A stretch of DNA of 64,000 nucleotides, taken from Schoenoplectus triqueter (lineage: Eukaryota > Streptophyta > Magnoliopsida > Poales > Cyperaceae). The stretch is from the NCBI GenBank assembly GCA_964058805.1, contig CAXKVV010000058.1, positions 124,001 through 188,000 on the forward strand, read 5' to 3'. The notes below the pieces were generated by a model that did no database searches, was not told where the DNA came from, and saw only the letters and a program-made list of their open reading frames with translations. Positions 24,888-34,400 of this stretch are shown one piece after another. Position 1 is the stretch's first letter. Each line of letters opens with the position of its first letter. The position numbers and the translations under genes were made by a program.

Positions 24888-25024
24888 CTGGGAGTGCTGG
24901 TGAGGATCGTGGAGTCGCTCTACTCCGGAGGTAGAACACCGGCCTCGGGGTCGGTGTCCGCGTACATCGGGTCGGGAACGACCTCGTACTCCGCGAGAGG
25001 ATCCGAGTCGACTGTATCACCTAA
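24888..25024 (-). other. Exon-like segment in the chromovirus LTR
   Basis: On the minus strand a GC-rich open stretch (DTVDSDPLAEYEVVPDP..., stop at 24920-24922) is bounded upstream by AATTAG and ATACAG acceptor-like sites and downstream by CCCAG/GTACGG, a strong donor (last exon base 24888). It may be a leader exon spliced to an acceptor just before gag. Function is inferred. Confidence 0.35.
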
Positions 25025-25048
25025 TTAATTTAAATTAGATGTTTATTA

Positions 25049-25053
25049 GTTTT
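25049..25053 (+). repeat. Target site duplication GTTTT (left) of the giant Tat element
   Basis: GTTTT stands immediately before TGTTTACCC at 25054. The same five bases follow the 3' LTR end at 52266-52270. Confidence 0.93.
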
Positions 25054-25242
25054 TGTTTACCCTTAAAAAATTTTTCAAGGATAAGTAGATGAATAAATGA
25101 AATAAATTGATGATAAATCATAAGAAAGGGGGAGAAGAGAGAGAGCAGTGGAAAGGTGGCCCACTGATCAGGAAAAGTCGCTGCATAACCCCGGAACAAA
25201 TCCATTAGTCCCACAATGGAATGCTGAGCGCAAAGTGAAGAG

Positions 25243-25327
25243 TATAAATACCCCGCTATTCTCTATCCACTCAGCATGTGTGACACCCAAGAAGATCGAG
25301 GGAGAGAGGAGACCTCTTGGGTGTCAC
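25243..25327 (+). promoter_or_regulatory. LTR TATA box 1 with downstream 13-bp inverted repeat
   Basis: TATAAATA (25243-25250) is followed 30 bp later by a perfect inverted repeat, GTGACACCCAAGA (25280-25292) and TCTTGGGTGTCAC (25315-25327). If transcription starts here, the RNA 5' end would carry a 13-bp stem. The copy in the 3' LTR is at 46169-46253. Confidence 0.4.
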
Positions 25328-25630
25328 CATGTGATTTTATCTTTTCTGACAAGTGGGACCCACCTGGCAGCCCCTTGCAGATGAACCTAATAGCATAGCC
25401 TATCTGATGAGTCACCCATGTGACCATTTTCACTGACAGGTGGACCCCACACCTCAGTGACCTATTGAGGGAGTCAGAATTGAACCCTAAAAATCTGCCT
25501 TTGGAGCTAACCCTAGAAAGGAGCTGAAGCAGTATAATCCCTATGCTACATGAAATGATGTCAATGCCAAGCTAGCATTTTGATGCAGCTAGTTATAAGA
25601 AATTCCAAATGTGATTTTGCTTTCAAGGCT

Positions 25631-25857
25631 GACCTGGTGCCAAAGCTGCGAGCAACCACCTAACCATGCTTTGATTTGTGTCAATTACTGATAAGTAGTC
25701 AGTTCTTTGACCAAGTCACCCTCATGTTAAGGGATTGAAAGTCAATTTCACAAGATTGATCAGGTGCCAAAGCTGGGAGCAACCACCTGATCAAGTCTAG
25801 ATTTGTATTAATTGCTGATAAGTAGTCAGCATTTGATCAAATCAAGCCCTAATGAAT
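25631..25857 (+). repeat. 127-bp-period duplication with covarying small hairpins (array D)
   Basis: GGTGCCAAAGCTG..AGCAACCACCT recurs at 25636 and about 25763. Each unit later carries the loop TAAGTAG between ACTGA/TCAGT (25687-25703) or GCTGA/TCAGC (25814-25830). The A-T to G-C change is on both sides of the stem. In unit 2, GATCAGGTG also pairs perfectly with CACCTGATC. The copy is at 46557-46783. Confidence 0.75.
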
Positions 25858-27021
25858 ATCAATATAAGTCTAATTGGTATTTAGTTAGGGTGGTTTCTGC
25901 AAGAGAGAGGTAATTGGCAGAGACATTGAGCTACAATTGAGATTAGGGATTAATTAATAAGGAATAATAGGGTTTTATGAATAAAAGAATTTTTAATCCA
26001 GAGAAGGAGGGTTAAAAATGGAATTAAAAATTACAGGGATGATCATCATGAATTTAGGGATTTTTGGTGAAATTTTCATGATTTTTGGATGAAGGGAGCT
26101 ATTAAAATTAATTGGAGAAAAGAAATCAGATAAATCCAAGGGTCAGGATTTGATCAAGGGCTTTTATGGGTGTAACTTGGAGCTGAAGAGCTATCTGTGT
26201 GCAAATGGGAGACGCTAAACACATAAGGGGTAAGTTGGCGCTGGAGATGTTTTAAAAAGAGAGCAAACATTTGCATGAGCCCGGCGCATCTTATTTGTGT
26301 CTCATTAAACCTGACAAGTGGGGCCTGTCCATGTGCGCCGAGTTCACCCGAAAGCGGTCGCTTCCTATCTCTTGTTCTTTCGCTGCTGCTGGGTCCCACA
26401 AGGGCAGAACCTTCCTCTTCTCTTCCCTGCTGCGATTTATTCCTTTAAACCCGATTTTTCCGACAGAAAACCAATTGAAAATGGAAAAGGGCTCAATTGG
26501 TTATGGAATTTTACAAATGATACACCATTGGAAAGCTTTCGATGAGAAGAATTCGGCGAAGCAATCACCACTCAATTTAATGCACTGTGCATCACTCGCA
26601 CTCAAGGGGTAAGAAGTCGGGTGTAAAGTTCAATTGTGCAATTTGAAGGATGATCAAGTAAATTGGCGGTTGGGATAGCATTTAATGGGTCCCACGATGC
26701 GGTTAAGACCGTTGCTGGCATAAATTGAACCCCTTTCTACACAATTTACACAATGAGATTGGAGTACCGAATTGAGCACAGTGAAGTAGGCCAATTTACT
26801 CGGTGTTTGAAGGAATGGGAGCAGGGAGGAGCTGAGTTGAGATTGCAATGCCACGTTGGCAATCCAGATGATCAATTTAGTTGCAAAGAAAACACAATTG
26901 ACATCAATCTATACCATTGAACTATTGGATCAAGAGCTATGATCATGCCACCTCATCGATCTGTGGGATCAAGAAAACACAATTGGTGCATAAAGAAACA
27001 CAATTGAGATGTAATTGAGCC

Positions 27022-27028
27022 TATATAA
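27022..27028 (+). promoter_or_regulatory. Main candidate LTR promoter, TATA box 2
   Basis: TATATAA followed by GCCC has the look of a plant retrotransposon TATA box. A start near 27050-27060 would make a leader of about 4.4 kb before gag. The copy in the 3' LTR is at 47948-47954. Confidence 0.55.
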
Positions 27029-27104
27029 GCCCTGGAGAAGCAATTGATCAACCCCCCCGATTCATACTCATACATTCGGCTAAAAATTGAATACACTTCA
27101 TCTT

Positions 27105-27663
27105 TGACTGATTGATCTCGGTTTTAACTTGAGAACTCAGTCACACCCTAGCTTAGATCCAAAGAGAGAAAGAGAAGGAAAGCATAGAAACATAATTGGG
27201 AAGGAGGCTAGTTAAAGGAAGTCAAGAAGAGCAAGAACCCGATTGATCTCACCTTCTACATTTGAGAATTCAGTTGTAGTATCACCAATAGTCTATACCA
27301 GGTAATCTTCTGATCTAATTGGAAGTGTTGATATGTACTTGTGTTTGAATTTTGAATATAATAGAGATATATCATTCAAATTTTAGTCTTTTGCATTTCT
27401 TGATTCATTCATTGACTGTTCTTTATAATCAATCAAATTCAATTCATATTTCTTTCAATTCTTTGATTGCATATTGGTTGTAGGATAGGAATCGCATTCT
27501 CTCTTTCTTTTGTCGATTGATCTCGGCCAAATAGCTTGAGAACTCGACATATACAGGGTCAATTTTCCATTTTCAAAGATGTAATGCATTAGTCATGATC
27601 TATATTAGATATATTTGCAGTAATGACGCTGATTGATCTCAGCCAGAGGCTTGAGAACTCAGC
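27105..27663 (+). repeat. Hairpin array B (four units) at the start of the predicted RNA
   Basis: Each unit has TTGATCTC, an 11-17 base loop, then GAGAA. The outer stems differ but still pair: TGACTGA/TCAGTCA (27105-27143), TGTCGA/TCGACA (27511-27549), GCTGA/TCAGC (27628-27663). The unit at about 27238-27276 pairs only weakly. All share an inner CTC/GAG step. The copy is at 48031-48589. Confidence 0.65.
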
Positions 27664-28299
27664 AAAGGGTCTTCGATTGAAATTGAATTGTAAACTGAAA
27701 AAGAACAGTGAAATTCATCAGTATTGCACGATCATTAGCTGATATCTAGCATAAGCATACAAGGATAATGAATCGTCAATCTCGAATTGTCCAAAATGTT
27801 GATGAAATCGATTGCAATTAGTGGCAATATTCTTCGGTACCGAACTGTACCGGTAGTTCACAAGTGACATTGGTACGCATCATAGACTACCGCATCGATC
27901 TCCAATCAGAGCCGATGATCAGATTCTACAGAACAAGGCGATGCTATTTGTGTATCCTGATCTTTCATCGGAGACAGGGATCACCGGAGTAAGTCGTCGG
28001 AGAAGGCGGTATCGTTTGATTCAATAACACGGATTTTGATGTATCTGCACAGATCTAATGACGATCGGACGAAGATTGTAAGCAAAGGTGTAATGGAATG
28101 ATCCCAGTCTTTGATCTTAGTTAGCACTAATCTCAGAGCAGATCCAGTGGCATGCATTATTTGAGAGATGGTAATAGAGAGGCCGGCCCAGTAACGTATT
28201 GAGCCCAACAGGAACAAAAAGGAGAATAATAATAAAAAGGGATATGGTCCGGTTATAAATTGGGCCCATTCGTAGGGAAATAAAAATAAAATAAAACTG

Positions 28300-29587
28300 G
28301 CCCAATTAATAAGCCCATTAAGTTAATAACAGAATATTAAGATTAAATAGTAAATAAATCATTTGAAAATGTTCCTGAACTCCAAATTGACTCAAATTTG
28401 TTTCTAAAATTTTCTTATTTTTCATACTATTTTTCTATACAATAATATTCCAGTTTTAGAGATATAATCATGATAAAACAATTTAAAAGCAAAATACATT
28501 ACATATATTGATATAGTTGACCTAGCTTTGACTTGTCATTTTAAATACTATAAAAATTCCAAAAATACAAATAAAAATCACAAGTAATAATTAGATATAT
28601 TTTACTGATTTTCAAGTGATTTTCCATGAAATAATAATGGTGATAATAATATACCATAATAAATAATGAGATTAGCTATATTCTTTGATAAATAAAAATA
28701 TATATATAAAAAAAATATGAATAACAATAGATATTATATTGATATTTTTCTGTAAAAAGAATAATAGAAATAAATAACACAAAATATACAAAAATATACT
28801 ACTATAGTAATAAATAGTAAAATACATTTTCTTTTATAATAAAAAAAAATGATAATATAGTTTTATAATATGAATTGTATTTCTTTTGTTATTCCCATAC
28901 AAATATACAATAAAAATACTTTTGATAAAATGTTATAAAAATAATAGTTGTAATAAAAACATAATGAATTTCATCTCTTATGGTTATTTTCAACTAATAA
29001 TAAAAATCTTATACTTTTCTATAGATAATAAATAGAAATAATAAAAATAGATATAATGAATAGTATAATAAATAGGATAGAATATTAGTAATGATTTCTT
29101 TTTAGCTATTATAGATATTAAAAATAAAAAAAAAATAATAAATAATAATAGTAAAATAGTATAAATATTAAAAATAAAAAAAAAATAATAATAAATAATA
29201 ATAGTAAAATAGTATAACTAACCCTCTTTTTAATTTTGTAAAATGATTCTTACATAATGAATAGTATTTCAATATAATAGAATATAATAACAAAATTCTA
29301 TTACTTTAGCTATTATAAGCAGTTTGAAAATATAAATAAAAAACATAGCTATCTTACTTTCTATTATTTTTGTAAGTGATTTTCTACAGAATAAATAGAG
29401 TTTAGAAATAATAAAAATAGAATTTTACTACTTTAGCTATTATAAAAAAAATAAAAAAATATATAAATGAAACTCTAGTTAAATAGCTAACCCCTTTTCT
29501 ATTATTTTTGTAAATAATTTTCTACATAGATAAATAGAGTTTAAGAAATAAAAATAATAGTAATAAAAAATAATAATAGTAATAAGA

Positions 29588-29631
<44 letters not shown>

Positions 29632-29660
29632 GCATCTTCATAATAAAAATAATAATGAAA
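28300..29660 (+). repeat. AT-rich block with (AAT)n microsatellite inside the LTR
   Basis: About 1.36 kb of AT-rich DNA with many AATAAA-like poly(A) signals and repeated TTTAGCTATTATA segments, ending in an (ATA)n run at about 29587-29631. It is a likely site of RNA 3' ends, though this is not demonstrated. The copy is at 49226-50586. Confidence 0.7.
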
Positions 29661-29752
29661 GATATTATATAATAGACTTTGTGCATTTTAGAAATGAATA
29701 AATATGCTCACATAAGGAGTGTAGAGCCACATGAGAATATTTGCACACATTA

Positions 29753-30280
29753 GTCAAGACGTGAACACCTTGACGTAGGATGATTAAGGTTTCAATAGCA
29801 ATATAAAGAAGGTGCGTTGAGACAAGAATATCTTGATGTGATAAGATTAAGGCTTTGATAGCAACGTGAGAAGATATGTCGAGACAAGAACATCTTGACA
29901 CTTGATGAAGAATAATAAGATACGTCGAGACAAGAACATCTCGACACTTGATGAAGAATAATAAGATACGTTGAGACAAGAACATCTTAACGTGAGGTGA
30001 TTAAGGCTTCGATAGCAGCATGAAGAGACACGTCGAGACAGGAACATCTTGATGTTTGATGAAGAGTAACCAGAGCTGCGATATTAACATGGAGATGTAC
30101 GTTGACTCTGAAGAAGAAGAACATTATGATGTCCTAGATAGGTGACATCTTAATGACTCGCTGCCATGAGCAAGTGACTCATGATTGAATACGCTCACAC
30201 AAGGGGTGTAGGGCAACATAGTAATTTTGCACAAGTAATGCAATACGTAGAATGATTAGTCGAGACAAGAACATCTTGGC
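29753..30280 (+). repeat. Hairpin array A (seven units, loop CAAGAACA)
   Basis: Units lie at 29753-29774, 29815-29838, 29878-29899, 29924-29945, 29969-29992, 30031-30054 and 30259-30280. The reference stem is GTCGAGA/TCTCGAC. Variants include CGTTGAGA/TCTTAACG (paired changes), GTCAAG/CTTGAC, and versions with G-U pairs. The loop stays near CAAGAACA. GATGTC/GACATC hairpins (30128-30149, 30355-30376) are interspersed. The copy is at 50679-51206. Confidence 0.75.
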
Positions 30281-30431
30281 GTTCGTTGAAGATTGACCAA
30301 AGCTACGACATCAGCATGGAGAGATATGTCGACTTTGAAGATGAAGAACATTACGATGTCCTAGCGAAGTGACATCTTAATGACTCGGTGTCATGAACAA
30401 GTAATTCATGACCATTTGAGCTGGCAAGACT

Positions 30432-31018
30432 GAACTCGTCCGTCGATGAGTTTATCTCCTGGCTCATTTCCCGAGAATGTGAGATTGAATCGGTCTGTTG
30501 GTAGATTCATCCACAAAACAGTGAATGTGAACCGTTCTGTAGGTAGGTTCCTTCACTAACACATGCCTCAATGTTGAACTGGCCCAGCGCTTCAGGTTTG
30601 ACATTGTGTGCAATTGTGTTTCCTAGGTTTATGAATCGGCTTAGTGCTTCGAATTCATGATCTAGAAGATCGGTGAGAAGAAATACGTGGGCCATAGCCA
30701 CCCTTCTCCTGATTCACCAACCTCAAGATCAACCGGCTCAGTGCTTCGAGTTGTATTTTGTGTGATTGGTTGTTGACTAGTTAAGATTGAACCGGTCTGT
30801 TTGTAGGTTTATCTTCTAGATCAACGGAGGTCGAGTCGGTCTGTATGTAGACTCACCTCAAGCCCCCTATGAAGAGATTAACCTGGTCTGTTGGTAAGGT
30901 TACATCTCGAGGTGGCATGGACTGAACCGGTCTGTTTGTAGGTTCGTCCCCCATAAGACAAAACCGATCTGTTTGTAGGTTTGTCTTCCATAGATTGAAC
31001 CGGTCTGTTGGTAGGTTC
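30432..31018 (+). repeat. Hairpin array C (nine units, loop GGTCTGTTGGTA)
   Basis: Units start at 30432, 30487, 30529, 30789, 30833, 30879, 30924, 30961 and 30997. The loop is close to GGTCTGTTGGTA in all. Stems are GAACC/GGTTC (three units, plus one with a terminal G-U), GAATC/GATTC, GAGTC/GACTC, TAACCT/AGGTTA, AAACC/GGTTT and AACTC/GAGTT. Every stem change is matched by its partner. A sister motif with loop GGCTCAGTGCTTC is interleaved (about 30566-30760). The copy is at 51358-51944. Confidence 0.82.
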
Positions 31019-31344
31019 ATCTTCCGTAGATCCATTTTTATAAACTTAGACGACCACTTGCCCATCTCTTAACTATACTATTTGCTTCTCTCTTTCAAAG
31101 ATCCAGAGGTGCCTCGAGGTTCGTAGCCCAGGGTAATTAACGGTGGGGGCTTGCGCCCACCGGAATCTACAAGAACTCACAATCACTAAAAACCCCCTGA
31201 ATGTGCATCCAAATAATCTCTAAACGGCAGAATCGGCCGACACCCATCAGATGCACGCTCGGGAGGGATCTCCGTGTCCTTCTTCCGCAGAACCCATCGC
31301 CCGGCGGCGGTGCGGCGGCGCGCGAAAAAGGGTCGCACAGGATC

Positions 31345-31363
31345 TGGCACGCCCGGTGGGACC
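31345..31363 (+). promoter_or_regulatory. Primer binding site of the giant Tat element
   Basis: TGGCACGCCCGGTGGGACC begins five bases after the LTR end. It opens TGG, as expected for pairing with a tRNA CCA end. I do not assign the tRNA. Confidence 0.75.
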
Positions 31364-31479
31364 TAGATTCTCCTCTTATCTCTGAAAGAGAGAGGCAAAT
31401 AGAATACTTAAGAGATACAAGTGATCTTCTATGTGCTAAAATGACTAATAATTTTCAAGTGTTTTTGTTTTTGCAGGAA

Positions 31480-34400
31480 ATGGCATTCTTCGGAAACTTC
31501 AACCTTGCTCCCTACACCGTCACTCCTGCTCAGAGCCCAGAGGGCAAACTATTCATGTTCTTCGGGACCATCCCGCAAGAACTTACTATCTACGGCCCAG
31601 CTCCAGTGGCCACGATTACTCCTGCGACCGTCCGGATCTCCATTCCGGACGAGGAGGAAGAATCGATCACCCTAACTCCCAAGGAGATCTCCAACAACGT
31701 AATGGCCTCTCCTACTGCCTCCCCAAAGAGGAGAAGGCGACCGTCCAAGAGGACAGCTCCAAAGGTCGCAGCCCAAACTGCCCGTAACTCTCAAGCATCC
31801 AGGAAGAGGGCCCTGGATGCATACCAGAACCAGCTGGTGGCTAGGCCAGCTATCCCAGTCTCCAACAAATTTACAGCTCTCCGAATAGTGGCCAAGAACT
31901 CGGCCACGGGCCAGCTCCGCCAGGCATGGGAGGTGCCTAAGCCCACACCTCGCCCAACTCAAAGGCCTCAGCGCCGCCAGGACAAACCCCAAACCCCTGC
32001 AGAAGCCATCTACAAGGCTCACAGGGCCCTCAAACAGAGGAGAAGCGTTAAAAACGCTAGGTCGAGACAGTACGTCTCCCGCCCTAACCAATCTCAAGGC
32101 TTGGCTCAGCCGCGAGTCATTGCCTCCACTCCGAACACAAGGAGGTCTATACCAAAGGCAACACCTAGCATCCAGCAGGTGTGGGTCCCGAAGGGTTCCC
32201 AGCCAACAAAGCCCCAATCTCAAACCCAGCCCAGTAAGGCCGGCAGGTCCAACGCTCCGTCCGAGAGCGTGTTCAGCCGCTTGGGTCAGAAGAGTGTATT
32301 CAGCCGATTAGGCTCGAGAATACCACTCAATAGTCTAAAAATAACTGCCCCTGATCAAGCAAAGAAGAAGAGAAGAACCGCTCGTTACGAAGAGCACTTC
32401 TCGGTCAACACCATCAGTATAAGCTACGATACTGATCCAGACACTGATGGTGAGGTGAATATGGTCCAGGATGACCAGTCCCCGCCTAATCAAGCTCACG
32501 TCACCAATACCAATAAGAATAATGGTAGAAAAGGGAGACCACCCAAGAGAGTCAACCCCGAAGGCAACAGCAGGGAAGGGGAAGACCACAACGAAAACCC
32601 TGACTTCTTTGATAATGAAGATGACGTTGAAACACGTCCCGAAGTGCCTATCGATGAAATTGAAATACTAAAAGGCCACATCGAGGCACGGGATGAAGAG
32701 CTGATTAGGCAACGGGAGCTAATCGCTACCATGCTGAAGCAGAATGAAGAATTGATTAAGACGGTCAAATCGTTACAAGAATCACAAGACGCCAATTTCA
32801 AAGCTGGTAGCTCCCGTCAAGAAGGGGTCCACAGTACCAAAAGCAATCATAAGGGAAAACAACCTGTCGATTCTAAACCCCATCCACATAGAACCATAGA
32901 AGTGGAGGCTGAACCAACGGGAATATCCCGGAAGGAGATTCAAGCCATGATTGCCCAGCAAATGCAAATAGCTGGAGGTGGATACGCTATCCCTCCTGTC
33001 AAAAACTGTGGACATCCATACCCTGCCATATATGATTTAGAAGAATATCCTAAAGGGTATGTGATCCCCCGTTTCAGGACCTTCTCCGGGGAAGGCAATA
33101 AAGACCTAAACCCCGAACAACACCTGGCCCACTTTGTAGCCTCGTGCGGCAACACGGGCGGCAATGATGCACTGTTGTTAAGACAATTCCCTCAGAGCTT
33201 GGTGGGAACCGCCTTTCAATGGTACTATTCGCTGGAAAACAACAGCATCAGGACCTGGGACGAGATGGCGGACTCGTTCAGGGCACGTTTTGTCATGGTG
33301 TCTGACAAGATAAACATAGCCGATCTGGCAAGCACTAAACCCAAGAAAGGGGAGTCAATGACAGATTTTATCAATAGATGGCGGAACCTCAGCATCAAAT
33401 GCGACCGCACATTAACCGAAGATGAGGCCGTCAACCTAATCATGAAGAACATTGACGGGTGGATGGGCATGCTTCTTGGTGTGACAAAGGTCAACACGTT
33501 TAAAGACTTGCTCAGATCGGTATCCAATATGGAAAGGATGTCACCACACACCGTGCCGAACTTCATGAATAATAGACCGCAACGAGGAGCCCGAGCTGAA
33601 ACCAAAGTGGCATTCACCTCGTTAAAGGATAAGATGGTTGCCAATGCAGACACCCAAGGCGACAGTAGTAGCATAAATGGCAACAATTATAATAAGGGAC
33701 CCAGGCCCAACCCAGGAGGGAGTTCACGGAGTTTTGAATCCCTTAAACAAAAGAAATCTAGACCATACTCCTTCAGAAAAGATAAAGTTGCCCAAATCTT
33801 CAGAGGGGCACTGAAGAACGGCCTAACCCTGCCGGCCAGTAAACGCCCGGAAGATGCCGATAAATCGGACGAACCCAACTTCTGCCCATACCACAGAATA
33901 ATAGGGCACTCAATTGAAGATTGCTGGGTCTTCAAAGATTGGGTCGAGAAGGCGTATAAAAATGGTGAAATTACTTTACCTAAAGGGTTCTTGCAAAGCC
34001 CATCAGCCCATGAGCAGGCCAACACGATCTCTCATGAGGAAGAGAAAGTCCCGGGCCAGTCATGCGAAGACCAGGAAGAACAATGGACTACGCACCTATC
34101 GAAGAAATCAATTAAAATGCTTAAAGCCCTTAAGAAAGAACCTGGCATGAAATGGAAAGACGATATCACACCAGTGGTCCCACCAAAACCCAGGGTATAC
34201 TATAAGGTGGACCAGAGCCAAGACCAGGTTCTTAAGAAGAAAAAGAAGCATAGAAACAACAATTCCAGAAAGAATAAAATTGAAGAGTACGAGCAGGGCA
34301 GTCCCGAGGCGATCACCCTTCAACATTTCATCTCCAAAGAGGACTGGGAGAAGCTAACCCTAGGTCAAAAGAAAGAAAATGCAGATGGAGAAATAAATAA

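Larger units (their letters stand above)
22987..25053 (-). repeat. Chromovirus 3' LTR, U5-side portion
   Basis: This is the distal part of the downstream LTR of the minus-strand element, from TGTCACACCCC to the giant insertion. Together with 52271-55468 it makes an LTR of about 5,266 bp. It matches 62740-64000 base for base apart from one ATA unit near 23100. Confidence 0.9.
25054..31339 (+). repeat. 5' LTR of the giant Tat element
   Basis: The layout, left to right: a short TATA-bearing start, a duplicated 127-bp unit (25631-25857), a main TATA box (27022), hairpin array B, an AT-rich block with an (AAT)n run (28300-29660), hairpin arrays A and C, and a GC-rich end (31230-31339) just before the primer site. 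Open frames inside (for example 26271-26612) look fortuitous. Confidence 0.93.

Noticed and set aside
26271..26612. 113-codon open frame in the 5' LTR (and its twin at 47197-47538)
   Set aside because: It has no recognisable domain and lies in LTR sequence upstream of the main TATA box. Presence in both LTRs only reflects their identity.
29753..31018. CRISPR-like regularly repeated motifs
   Set aside because: Spacing is irregular, repeats are diverged, no cas genes exist and the DNA is a plant LTR. The pattern is better explained as hairpin families.
30853..31065. Minus-strand open frame encoding NLPTDRF-like repeats
   Set aside because: It is the antisense reading of hairpin array C; the stem covariation explains the pattern and there is no start context or splice support.
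31201..31479. N-terminal extension of gag-pol from the ATG at 31201
   Set aside because: It would encode the LTR end and primer site; the acceptor before 31480 and the MAFFGNFN start are more convincing.
31672..32223. 183-codon minus-strand frame opposite gag
   Set aside because: It is a shadow of the gag frame with no family resemblance.
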